In this document: positions 9,372-17,020 of the stretch, piece by piece
Numbering within the stretch: the stretch's first letter is position 1
Layout: every line of letters begins with the position of its first letter
DNA from: Bradyrhizobium macuxiense
GTDB lineage: Bacteria > Pseudomonadota > Alphaproteobacteria > Rhizobiales > Xanthobacteraceae
DNA: 50,929 nucleotides
Reading direction: 5' to 3'
Assembly: GCF_001542415.1 (NCBI RefSeq)
Contig: NZ_LNCU01000098.1
Location: forward strand, 86,585-137,513
Notes under the pieces: model-generated
Told to the model about the DNA's origin: nothing
What the model saw: the letters and a program-made list of their open reading frames with translations, nothing else
Database searches by the model: none
Translations under genes and position numbers: made by a program

Positions 9372-9605
9372 TTGGATGATATCGAGAAGCACGGCCTCAA
9401 GTTGATCGAGGTGATGAAGGCTGCTGGGATTTGCATGGGACAGATCGTCCATCGAGAAGCGATTATTGCCGTTTGGAGCAAAGACGGTGCGAAGTGTGAT
9501 GATCTCACCGCCGCGCTCAAGTTTGCAGAAAGTTTCGGTTGGATTGAGGACCCTGATGGCGGCGGGACATTCCTAAGGCTGACCGCCGTTGGGCAGGCAA
9601 TATGA
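9372..9605 (+). CDS. Small hypothetical protein with a winged-helix-like C-terminus, 77 residues
   Basis: The frame begins with TTG at 9372 (no in-frame ATG fits better) about ten bases after GAGG. The protein is mixed helical and ends FGWIEDPDGGGTFLRLTAVGQA, which resembles the wing and last helix of small winged-helix proteins (the L-T-x-x-G-x-A ending). It sits 26 bases after the GrlR-like gene and may share its transcript. Function unknown. Confidence 0.5.
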   Translation: MDDIEKHGLKLIEVMKAAGICMGQIVHREAIIAVWSKDGAKCDDLTAALKFAESFGWIEDPDGGGTFLRLTAVGQAI

Positions 9606-9622
9606 CACGCGTGTCCAATCAA

Positions 9623-9823
9623 CTAGTGCAACGTCTGCCTTCGATGCCGGGATGCGTGCTTGACCCGTTCCGCGTTCAAGCAGTTTAGGATGTGCTCCAA
9701 CTGCTCGTTGACAAGCATGAGAGCCCTGAGAGTGCTGCGTGGATCGCCATCACAGGCGGCGACGATCTCGTCTAGCTCCCCCTCATACTCATCGAGATAA
9801 TCGTTGGTCGTTGGATGCGGCAT
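9623..9823 (-). CDS. Small acidic hypothetical protein, 66 residues
   Basis: An acidic N-terminus (DYLDEYEGELDEIVAACDGDPRSTLRALM) leads into a helical region with NEQLEHILN. Small proteins of this look, with CDGDPR-type motifs, are common in rhizobial accessory DNA. ATG 9823 has GAGG eight bases upstream. It faces the 77-residue gene convergently, with 17 bases between the stops. Confidence 0.55.
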   Translation of the reverse strand: MPHPTTNDYLDEYEGELDEIVAACDGDPRSTLRALMLVNEQLEHILNCLNAERVKHASRHRRQTLH

Positions 9824-9976
9824 GCGAACAACCTCGAAACAGAAAACGTCGTTCGCGGATGGCGCGGGCCGCGCTTTTCCTCAATATTCACAGGCTGTCG
9901 CCAAGGAACGGATTGCAGCATTTGTGCGAGCCGCGCTTTGCTCTGAGTGAATATTTTGAATCGTTTGGGACATCAC

Positions 9977-10192
9977 ATGGTCGAGGTCTATTTCAACGTC
10001 AGGCGTGATCTGCTCGTCGTGAGAAAGGGGTTTCCTTTGCCGGCCGATAGTGCGCAAGGGAAATGGCGAAAGAGCAAGAAGAGGGTCATCCGGACCAGCG
10101 AAGAGATCAGGCAGGCGGTTCAGAGCCAACGCTACTACGTGCGTAGGCTCAGCGATCTCAAGAAGAACTGCACTGCCGATCAAAGCGCGTGA
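9977..10192 (+). CDS. Small basic hypothetical protein, 71 residues
   Basis: Starts MVEVYFNVRRDLLVVRKGFPLP and continues with a strongly basic region and RYYVRRLSDL. The frame extends upstream to a GTG at 9947, but ATG 9977 gives the N-terminus I would expect for this kind of rhizobial small protein (beta-rich start, basic helical end). No domain was recognised. A strong hairpin follows 17 bases after the stop. Confidence 0.55.
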   Translation: MVEVYFNVRRDLLVVRKGFPLPADSAQGKWRKSKKRVIRTSEEIRQAVQSQRYYVRRLSDLKKNCTADQSA

Positions 10193-10208
10193 CGACCATA
10201 TGCAAAGG

Positions 10209-10234
10209 CCCGGCCGCCAATTAAGACGGCCGGG
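10209..10234. terminator. Perfect 8-bp GC hairpin between convergent small genes
   Basis: CCCGGCCG at 10209-10216 pairs exactly with 10227-10234 across a ten-base loop. It lies between the stops of the plus-strand 71-residue gene and the minus-strand zinc-ribbon gene, so it could end transcription both ways. There is no T-run. Confidence 0.5.
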
Positions 10235-10320
10235 CGAGAGGAAGTATGAGCTTGATGAACAACGCGAATATGCTGCGGCGCGAAGTGAACTTCCATCCCG
10301 GGCGAATACGGGCGGCGCGC

Positions 10321-10491
10321 TCAGGCGTGTCCTGCCACTCGGTCCCACATTGGTTCCCGTCGCGCCACCAGTTGCAGGGTGGAAAAGCAGATCGGACATT
10401 CAAATGACCGAACGTCGTAATCTTTGGTCAGAGCCGCGACGGCGACGAGTATCCGTTCCGTGTTACAGGCAATGCATACGGGCGACGGCAT
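10321..10491 (-). CDS. Zinc-ribbon-like small protein, 56 residues
   Basis: ATG 10491 follows GGGAG with seven-base spacing and opens a 56-codon frame. Two C-x2-C pairs, Cys6/Cys9 (VCIACN) and Cys32/Cys35 (ECPICF), frame a conserved-looking middle (TERILVAVAALTKDYDVRSF), as expected for one zinc ion. Proteins of this shape are common single genes in Bradyrhizobium-type genomes; the function is unknown, but metal or nucleic-acid binding is plausible. A plus-strand frame at 10246-10407 overlaps it and was rejected. Confidence 0.65.
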   Translation of the reverse strand: MPSPVCIACNTERILVAVAALTKDYDVRSFECPICFSTLQLVARREPMWDRVAGHA

Positions 10492-10727
10492 AGCGTCTCT
10501 CCCTTCGATTGGAAGTAGGCTGCGATCTTACGTCCGACGGAATGGGTCCAGATCGATTATTTAAGCCGTAACAATACCGTCGGTAATATTGCCCCGCTCT
10601 GGGCGGACGCCGCGCAATCTGTTCTTGCGCAATCATTTGGCTATCGACGGCGCGCCCAAGCCCAGTTAGCGTATTGCTTTCCGCCGAGCCCTTTTTCTAC
10701 CGAAATAGCTGCTTAGGGAGGTTGCTC
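10408..10727. other. Spacer, little visible beyond the start of the zinc-ribbon gene
   Basis: From 10492 to 10727 no frame has both a ribosome site and coding quality. The stretch is moderately AT-rich around 10550-10590 and probably holds the promoter of the small gene at 10728. No repeat of note. Confidence 0.35.
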
Positions 10728-10952
10728 ATGCTCACTGCGGATCGGTTTGACAGCCGGACTTTTGCCAACATGGAAGTCGCACTGGAAAGGGCCTGTGAGC
10801 ATCTGCCAAAGGGCACCGACGACTATAACGCCCGCCGTTACATCGCCCGCCGGATTATCAAGTGCGCGGAAGGCGGCGATCGAACGCTTGGCGGCCTCAC
10901 CGAAGCCGGGCAAGCGGCTGTGTCGGAACTCACGTCGAACAAGGCTGCATAG
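10728..10952 (+). CDS. Small hypothetical protein, 74 residues
   Basis: ATG 10728 follows GGGAGG at an ideal distance. The protein is helical and ordinary in composition: MLTADRFDSRTFANMEVALE, then DYNARRYIARRIIKCAEGG and a TEAG element near the end. It resembles the many small soluble orphan proteins of rhizobial genomes; no domain or function is recognised. The frame is also open upstream to 10674 but lacks a ribosome site there. Confidence 0.6.
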   Translation: MLTADRFDSRTFANMEVALERACEHLPKGTDDYNARRYIARRIIKCAEGGDRTLGGLTEAGQAAVSELTSNKAA

Positions 10953-11190
10953 CCGAAGCCGTCTCTCAAGTTCACCGCCCGAAGAACTGCCGGCGCTCAG
11001 GCCGAGCGTGCGTTGCCGCTGGGGCTTCGCAGCGCGGCCTCCAGTTCAGCAACGATATCGTGCATGAGTCTTTGCGCGAGCGGATCAGTCACCTCGCGCT
11101 CCATCATGCGATGCGGATTGGTATTCTACCATGCGCAATCGTCGCGGGACGCACCGTTCGTCACAGTGGGCGAGGCGGTCAGATGGACGT

Positions 11191-11349
11191 GTCCTGATCC
11201 TGAAACTCGGCGTTTTCGCCATGATGCTTGCATTTGTGGCGGTCAACCGATTCCATCTGACGCCGCGACTTGCGATCGGGTGCTCCAAAGGTGCTCAATC
11301 AAAATCGCTTGGTCAGTTCGCCCGGAACAGCGCGATTGAAACCGTCCTA
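11191..11349 (+). pseudogene. Fragment of a CopD-type copper-resistance membrane protein
   Basis: About 53 codons spell a transmembrane helix and loop typical of the CopD domain: LKLGVFAMMLAFVAVNRFHLTP, a linker, then ARNSAIETVL. There is no start upstream and the frame runs straight into the IS630-type element at the TA of 11348-11349. Only one or two of the eight or so helices of CopD remain. Confidence 0.6.
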
Positions 11350-11473
11350 GTGGTTTATCACGGTGATTTTGACTCTTTGTGGACAGCTTGATAGGCGCGG
11401 CCGAGTTCGGCGCGGGCATGTCGGTTGTGAACATCCATTTGATGCGGGCTGGGGTTTTATTTGGCTGCCGTTG

Positions 11474-12478
11474 TCATGCTGCGATCTGGTTTCGAAGCCT
11501 GTCGGGGTCGTCGATGCGGCGGCCGAGACGCTGGCGCTGAAGCACGCTGATCTCGCACTCGACCATGTTGAGCCAACTGGCGTGCTTCGGGGTGTGGTGG
11601 AATTCGAGGCGGCGCAGGATGCGTCGGGCCTCGGCGGGCGCGAAGGCCTCATACAGCGCCCCGGGCTTATGGATCGACAAATTGTCCTGCACGACACGGA
11701 TGCAGGTGGCGCCGGGATAATGGACGTTGACGAGCTCACGCATGCAGTGGGCGTAGTCCACGGCTGTGCGGCGGTCGGTGACCTTGACGTCACGCCAGCC
11801 CCGATACGGATCGAAGGTGACGAAGAGATTGACGGTGCCGCTGCGGCGATACTCGTAATCGTAGCGCTCGCGCTGTCCCGGTTGAGCCGGGATTGGCTGG
11901 CGCACCTCGCCGATCAGCTGGACGGGGGTCTCGTCGAAGCAGACCAGTGGCCGGGCGGGATCCGGCGTCTCGGCGTAGAGGTCGAGCACGTCCTCCATGC
12001 GGGCGACGTGTTCGCCGTCGACATGGGGAATGCACCACATGTCCCTGCGCCATGGCTTGAGGTCGTTCTCGGCCAGCCGGCGACGCACGGTCTCGCCCGA
12101 CAGGCTGTCGTGATCGGTGAGCTTGACCATCGTGTCGGCCAGCAGCGTCAGCGTCCAGCGTTCGCGGCCGGCAGGTGGCTTGGCGCATGCGGTCGCGACC
12201 AGCAGGGCCTCTTCCTTGCCGGTTAGCTTACGCTCTGCGCCCGGACGCGGCTCTTCGCTCAAGGCCCGCTCCAGATTGCCTTCCACGAAGCGGCGCTTGG
12301 TCCGGCCGATGGTGGAGAGGCTGACACTCACGGTCCGGGCGTCGCGGCGGGCCCCAGCGGCCGCCAGCAAAATCTGCGCCCGCTTGAGCTTGCGGGCGAC
12401 TTGCTTGCCGCCGCCGAGCATCGCCGTCAGTTCGTCGCGCTCGCCTTGGCTCAATTCGACCCGATAACGTACATTCAT
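11474..12478 (-). pseudogene. IS630-family transposase, C-terminally truncated
   Basis: 334 residues with an N-terminal helix-turn-helix region and a DDE core: Asp182 (CFDETP), Asp265 (VQDNLS) and Glu307 (NMVECE). The frame stops with TGA where the family usually has Trp after NQIAA. Beyond the stop the same frame continues with a recognisable family C-terminus (PARIKWMFTTDM), and then a one-base deletion shifts the last part (AELGRAYQAVHKESK) into another frame. About 40 residues are therefore lost. The catalytic triad is intact, so residual activity cannot be excluded, but two independent lesions point to decay. Confidence 0.8.
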
Positions 12479-12516
12479 GCTTTGCCTCCTGGTCGGAGGC
12501 CGGGACGAATCCAGCG

Positions 12517-12786
12517 ATGAGTCAAAAATCAGGCGCGCGCCTCACCGAGAAGCAGGGTCACTACCTCGCTTTCATCCACACCTATTCGTACATGTTCGGA
12601 CAGCCGCCCGCTGAAGCCGACATTCAGCGCCATTTTCGCGTCAGTCCGCCCTCAGTCCACCAGATGATCGTCACCCTCGAACGAAACGGTTTCATTCGCC
12701 GTCAGAAAGGCGTTCCCCGAAGCATCGAGATTCTCCTGCCACCCGAAAACTTGCCGATCCTCGAATGGCTCGGTATCAAAACCTAA
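12517..12786 (+). CDS. LexA-like winged-helix DNA-binding protein inside the IS630 element
   Basis: 89 residues matching the N-terminal DNA-binding domain of LexA alone: LTEKQGHYLAFIHTYSYMFG, PPAEADIQRHFRVSPPSVH (recognition helix) and LERNGFIRRQKGVPRSIE. It lacks the C-terminal self-cleaving peptidase domain, so it cannot be an SOS repressor in the usual sense. It is divergent from the transposase with 38 bases between the starts, which makes control of transposase expression a natural guess (inference). The element's right inverted repeat begins just after its stop. Confidence 0.75.
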   Translation: MSQKSGARLTEKQGHYLAFIHTYSYMFGQPPAEADIQRHFRVSPPSVHQMIVTLERNGFIRRQKGVPRSIEILLPPENLPILEWLGIKT

Positions 12787-12806
12787 AAACCACTGTGATG
12801 AACGAC

Positions 12807-13227
12807 TAGCGAACGCCTCGGCAGCGGCAGCCGTCGGGATGATTTCGTCGGCGCGTCCGGCAACGATCGCGACGGGAAGCGAGATTTTCTCAAAGCTGTC
12901 CCGTGCGAAGATTGGGCCTGGCCCGGGCGCCATGGCGAAGGCGACGCGAATGCGTTCGTCACGATAGGACTTGCCGGCCTCGCTGTAGCGTTGCCGGAAA
13001 TCCGGGTCGACGCCCATACGCGCTAAGGGTCTCCCGGCGCATGACGGCAGCGGGCGGCGGCGGTTTGCATGAGGCGTCGGCAGCGGGCGAGCGGCAGAAC
13101 ACTTGCAGCGTTCCGGATTGCTGCTGCCGCCAGCATCCGCAAGGACAGTATAGCCACCGAGCGAATGACTGGCCGCACCGATGCGCGCCGGATTGACTAG
13201 GCTGCCAAAGGTCTTATCGACGAGCAT
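12807..13227 (-). pseudogene. Alpha/beta hydrolase fragment cut by the IS630 element
   Basis: Minus-strand remnant with a nucleophile elbow (SHSLGGYTVLADAGG, where the family has G-H-S-x-G-G), a scrambled middle, and a later segment (VDPDFRQRYSEAGKSYRDERI, then LPVAIVAGRADEIIPTAAAAEAFA) that contains the acid-residue loop of PAF-acetylhydrolase/dienelactone-hydrolase-type enzymes. It ends abruptly at the TA next to the element, so the catalytic His region is gone. Confidence 0.65.
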
Positions 13228-13407
13228 CGCATCGATAACGATTCAGAAATTTTATGCAGGCAACGACACCGTCGAGGTGAGGCTCCCGATAGGTGGCTGA
13301 GCTGAAGCCCGCAAGCTCCGCTCTCGCTGGGTGGCGGAGTACTCACTCGAGATGTCGTCTGAACAAGTTAGCCCGCGCGCGCTCGACAGAGATCCCCTCC
13401 TCCGACC

Positions 13408-14328
13408 TCAGGCATTGCGCAAGACTTCCTCGAGCTGCGCAACGAGCTTCGCCCTTTGCTCGGCAGGAAGCTTGTCCAGATTGATCTGCTTCCAGCGCAC
13501 CGCTGGCAGGTCCGCCGCTCCAAGGAGGCCCAGCAGGCTCCAGTCCGGCTCGCCGCGCTTGAACCCTATGAGGAAATCCTTATGAGCCTGCGGCATTTTT
13601 CCAGCGAGTTCGGCGATCAGCGTTTCCCGGGCTTCGAGCAACTCGTCCAGGCTTACTTCATCGGCGATCATGCCTTCAAAGCCGTGTGTGAATTCGTGCT
13701 GGATGTCCTTGCGACGAGGAACCACGACCTCGGAAATCGACCTGTCATGGCTGATGAGGTAGACGATGAACGCCTTGCGGAGATCGTCCGTGATGCCTTC
13801 GTTGGCGAGCAGATCGCGGACATCGAAGAGGTCGCGCGGATGCTGCCGGTCGAGAGCCGCGACGAGCTTGCCGGCGTATAGATCGGCGAACGAAACAACT
13901 TTCATCTGTGCGAAGCCGAACGTTTCTTCGACGCCAGGCGAGACATCGCGCAGCTCCGGCTCGAAGACGCGGCCCCTGATCACCGGCGTGACCTCGATCT
14001 TGATCTGCGCGTCGCCTTTCTGGATAGTCAGCTTGGTGACGATCTTTTCACGAGTGTTGACGACTTCCGTCACCCGCGCGCCCGGCAATCCTTTCCTGAT
14101 GGCCGCTGCCACGCGCTTCATCGCTGCATCGATCGTGGCAAGAGATTCGGGGCGCGGAGCTACCGGCAGATAGGTCAGGTCAATATCGACCGACAGGCGC
14201 GGCATGTCGCGGTGGAAGAGATTGATGGCGGTGCCGCCTTTGAGCGCAAAATCGGGCTCCGTCGCGACGAACGGAATCGTCTCGAGCAACAAGGCCACTT
14301 GATGCCGAAATTTTTCAGACAGGGGCAT
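13408..14328 (-). CDS. abiEii: AbiEii/AbiGii-type nucleotidyltransferase toxin (type IV toxin-antitoxin)
   Basis: 306 residues of the DUF1814 nucleotidyltransferase family. Motif I is FALKGGTAINLF (Gly31-Gly32) with the metal-binding SVDIDL (Asp48, Asp50). The second half of the active site is DLYAGKLVAALDRQHPRDLFD (Lys154, Asp166, Asp169). AbiEii-type toxins transfer nucleotides, some of them to tRNA 3' ends, and stop growth, which can abort phage infection. The start overlaps the antitoxin gene by 14 bases, the usual cis arrangement of the antitoxin first. All key residues are present, so the toxin looks functional. Confidence 0.88.
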   Translation of the reverse strand: MPLSEKFRHQVALLLETIPFVATEPDFALKGGTAINLFHRDMPRLSVDIDLTYLPVAPRPESLATIDAAMKRVAAAIRKGLPGARVTEVVNTREKIVTKLTIQKGDAQIKIEVTPVIRGRVFEPELRDVSPGVEETFGFAQMKVVSFADLYAGKLVAALDRQHPRDLFDVRDLLANEGITDDLRKAFIVYLISHDRSISEVVVPRRKDIQHEFTHGFEGMIADEVSLDELLEARETLIAELAGKMPQAHKDFLIGFKRGEPDWSLLGLLGAADLPAVRWKQINLDKLPAEQRAKLVAQLEEVLRNA

Positions 14329-15112
14329 TGAGGTCGTCTGGGATGGTTATGAGGTATTTGGTGTCGAGTTTGCCGCCCTTAACGAGCATGCGCTTTCCCG
14401 TGCCGAGATTGACTTTCGACTTGTCGATCTGTTTGAGCCAGGCGTGCTGATGCCGCTCCGAGAACCAGAAGAACAATCGTTTGACCTTGACGCTTTTGCA
14501 GTCGTTCAGAAGCGTTTGGAGCCGCCGGGGACTCAGGCTCCTCAAGCCTTCCGCCAGTGCATCGACCTGATGGAAGCTTTCGTGGCGGGGCAATTCGTCG
14601 AGCAGTTCGAGGAACGCACGTTCGGGCGTTGATACCGTAAGAGGCCAGTCGAATGGTCCCGGTATTTCCCGCGTCGTACCCGACTTTGATTCGGGCAGGC
14701 TCCCGTGCGTTGTGAATAGGCTTTGCGCGCGGTGAACGCGGAATTTCTGTTTGAGCGGGAGTTTGCCGAGCCAGCCGGGAGCAGGCCGCGTTCCGTATAG
14801 ATGTATAGTCGAAGGACCCGTCTGGCTCAGGTAGTGACTGAAGCCTTGCGCCTCGATCGCGGTACGTCCCCCGACGACGAGATCTGAGCCGAGCAGTCGC
14901 TGAAGTGAAACGACGACACTTTGCCAGGAGAGTTTGCCGAGCGGGCGTTTGAAGGTTCCCCGCGCCGGCTGAACCAGCCAGCCGGCCGATACGTATTGGC
15001 TGCGCAGGCTGGTGGAATATCCATGCCGTTCCATCCAGGCGGCATCGACCAGAAGTCCCTGCGGCAGAGTCCTTTCGAGCTTGTTTAGCTTTCTGTCCCT
15101 TTGCTCAGCCAT
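14315..15112 (-). CDS. abiEi: AbiEi-type antitoxin/transcriptional repressor (type IV toxin-antitoxin)
   Basis: 265 residues. An N-terminal winged-helix domain (about residues 10-70, with LLVDAAWMERHGYSTSLRS and LVQPARGTFKRP) is followed by the AbiEi antitoxin domain (VVGGRTAIEAQG, then LTVSTPERAFLELLDELP, which is the conserved signature). Such proteins repress their own operon and offset the toxin without direct protein contact in known examples. The upstream region (15113-15260) is clearly AT-rich compared with the rest of the window, as expected for an autoregulated promoter. No good ribosome site precedes ATG 15112. Confidence 0.85.
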   Translation of the reverse strand: MAEQRDRKLNKLERTLPQGLLVDAAWMERHGYSTSLRSQYVSAGWLVQPARGTFKRPLGKLSWQSVVVSLQRLLGSDLVVGGRTAIEAQGFSHYLSQTGPSTIHLYGTRPAPGWLGKLPLKQKFRVHRAQSLFTTHGSLPESKSGTTREIPGPFDWPLTVSTPERAFLELLDELPRHESFHQVDALAEGLRSLSPRRLQTLLNDCKSVKVKRLFFWFSERHQHAWLKQIDKSKVNLGTGKRMLVKGGKLDTKYLITIPDDLNAPV

Positions 15113-15420
15113 ACTGGGTAAATTGGCACTTTCTCAAACCAAGCTCAAGGTTTAAAAAACACCCATTTTCCGTAACTAGACTAAGTAAAATCATCACAAA
15201 ACAAACTCGAAATCCGAAATTGACGTTTTGTTTCTCTTTTGTTCTATAGCAGGCTACCCTCCTGGGGCTGCTCGCGCAGGCGTTCGGGCAGATCGATGCG
15301 TCGGTGGAAAACCCGCCGGTCACATCAAAATCGACGACGCGCATGTGGACATTAAGCCGAGCGACATCGCAATCGCGCACAGATCATGTTGAATCCGGCT
15401 GCAACGATGATGGGGAGTTC
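15113..15420. promoter_or_regulatory. AT-rich promoter region of the abiE operon
   Basis: Bases 15116-15250 are unusually AT-rich for this GC-rich window and lie directly upstream of abiEi. From 15255 to about 15390 a frame without a start reads as a short protein tail (VDIKPSDIAIAHR, then stop) that could be another gene remnant, which I cannot name. Confidence 0.45.
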
Positions 15421-16475
15421 ATGAGTTTCAAAGCAACCGGCGCTTCGCATGAGGCAACCCTGCATTGCCCCAACTGCAATCACGAGATCCGGCTGACGGA
15501 GTCGTTGGCTGCTCCCCTCCTCGCTGAAACCCGTCAGCGCTTTCAACAGCAGCTGGCCAGCAAAGATGCAGAGATGGAGCGTAAGACCGAGGCACTGCGG
15601 CTGGAACGCGAGCAGGTCGCTAAGGACCGCGAGCAAATCGAGAACCACGTTGCGAAGCGATTGACCGCCAAACGTGCCCAACTGGTCGCGACCGAAAGCA
15701 AGAAGGCGCGAGAGACGGCCGCAGCAGAGCTGCAGGCGAAGGGACGCGGAAGCCGCGGAGCTGCGAGCGAACCTGCTTACCAACAACGCAAAGCTTGCCG
15801 AGGCGCAAAAGCAGCAGGCCGAACTGATGCGACCGCAGCGCGCACTCGAAGAGGAAAAGCGCAAACTCGACCTGACAATAGAGAGGCGCGTGCAGGCTTC
15901 AATCAGTGAAATCCAGATCAAGGCCAGGCAGGAAGCCGACGAAACAGCGCGTTTGCGCGTTGCCGAGAAGGACCAGACCATCGAGTCGATGTCCCGAACG
16001 ATCCAGAAGCTCAAGCGCAAGGCCGAGCATGGATCACAGCAATCCCAAGGGGAAGTGCTCGAGCTCGAAGAGCTTCTGTGCGGACGTTTTCCGGCGGATT
16101 CGATTGAGCCCGTTGGAAAAGGTGAGCTCGGGGCGGACGTAATTCAGCAGGTAAATGGTGCTATCGGCCAATCTGCCGGCATCATCCTCTGGGAAACTAA
16201 GCTGGGAAACTAAGCGCGCCAAGGCATGGAGTGACGGGTGGCTCGCTAAATTGCGCGACGATCAGCGTCGTTCCGGTGCCGATATCGCACTGATCATCTC
16301 ACATGCGCTACCAAAGCATATCGAGCAATTTGACTTGGTCGACGGTGTATGGGTGGCTCATCCGCGTTGCGCATTGCCAGTCGCCGTGGCGCTCCGCCAG
16401 GGTCTAATCGATGTGAGCAGCTCACGTCTCGTTCAGCAGGGTCAGCAGAGCAAGATCGAGCAAGTTTACCACTAC
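15421..16475 (+). pseudogene. DUF2130 protein, broken by two frameshifts
   Basis: ATG 15421 behind GGGGAG starts a protein with an early C-P-x-C knuckle (LHCPNCNHEIRLTESL) and a long coiled coil. A one-base insertion near 15741 moves the coiled coil (EAAELRANLLTNNAKLAEAQ) to another frame. That frame is closed at 16213 by a 13-bp tandem duplication (16189-16201 repeated at 16202-16214), after which the DUF2130 core (WSDGWLAKLRDDQR, then FDLVDGVWV and ALRQGLIDV) continues in a third frame. The core breaks off near 16475. DUF2130 proteins are of unknown function, often on islands. Confidence 0.8.
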
Positions 16476-16652
16476 CGAGATCGTGACGTCAGGCAAGCTC
16501 TGCACCGCAAGGTGCTGAAAGAGCGTCACGGCGACGCGGATACGTTGGTGCTCGACGAACTCGGCCTGCGCCATGGCACCTGCCGCGTAGATATCGCTGT
16601 CGTCAACGGCTACCTGCATGACTATGAAATCAAAAGCGACGCCGACACGCTG
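16476..16652 (+). pseudogene. sce7726-family fragment
   Basis: In the same frame as the end of the DUF2130 remnant, about 58 codons switch to a different family: TLVLDELGLRHGTCRVDIAV then GYLHDYEIKSDADTL, the nuclease-like E-x-K core of sce7726 proteins. It has neither its own start nor its end, and it runs into the IS701 remnant. Confidence 0.65.
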
Positions 16653-16820
16653 GTGGCGGCCAAACTGCGCAGGTCCATCCCGGCTGGCAGGTTCGCAAGA
16701 TAGTATTTCTTCTCTCCCGACGCGCGGTGCTCGCCGATGAGCCAGGCTTCCTCCCCTGGAAGATGCTGCTGGCCCTTATCCCATATCCGTTGCGGAGGTC
16801 CGTCCGCTGTGCGCACGCGG
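16653..16820 (-). pseudogene. IS701-family transposase fragment
   Basis: On the minus strand about 55 codons read VRTADGPPQRIWDKGQQ, then EEAWLIGEHRASGEKKYYLA and NLPAGMDLRSLAAT, a region typical of IS701 transposases just ahead of the catalytic Glu segment. The matching upstream part appears only in shifted frames to about 16920. Nothing of the element's ends could be seen. Confidence 0.65.
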
Positions 16821-17020
16821 ACAGATGACGCGGAATGCCAACCGCCCAAGCAAGCATGTCTTCGGCCGCAATCGATAGAACGTCGGGAATGCTCCGCTTG
16901 CGGGGGCGGCCACACCGCATCCCACCGCAACACTCGTGACGATCGCGACACGCCCCTCAATCGGGTGAGACGCGCGTATTAGACCGCTGAGTTGGGTCAA
17001 ACGCGAAGCGGAATTTTGCC
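16821..17020. other. Decayed DNA at the right edge of the island
   Basis: No intact gene. It contains frame-scrambled IS701-like sequence to about 16920 and then unrecognised DNA up to the stop of the LLM oxidoreductase gene. Confidence 0.4.

Larger units (their letters stand above)
11350..12806. mobile_element. IS630-family insertion element with terminal repeats and TA target duplication
   Basis: The left end (from 11348) and the inverted right end (to 12808) match at about 20 of 24 positions. Both ends are flanked by TA (11348-11349 and 12807-12808), the target duplication of IS630/Tc1-mariner elements. The 1457-bp body is longer than a typical 1.1-1.2-kb IS630 element because a second, divergent gene for a LexA-like HTH protein lies inside the right end. 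The transposase is damaged at its C-terminus, so the copy may no longer move by itself. Confidence 0.85.

Noticed and set aside
10246..10407. 53-codon plus-strand frame with a good AGAGGAAG ribosome site
   Set aside because: It overlaps the minus-strand zinc-ribbon gene, whose two C-x2-C pairs and own ribosome site are stronger evidence; the plus-strand product has no recognisable features.
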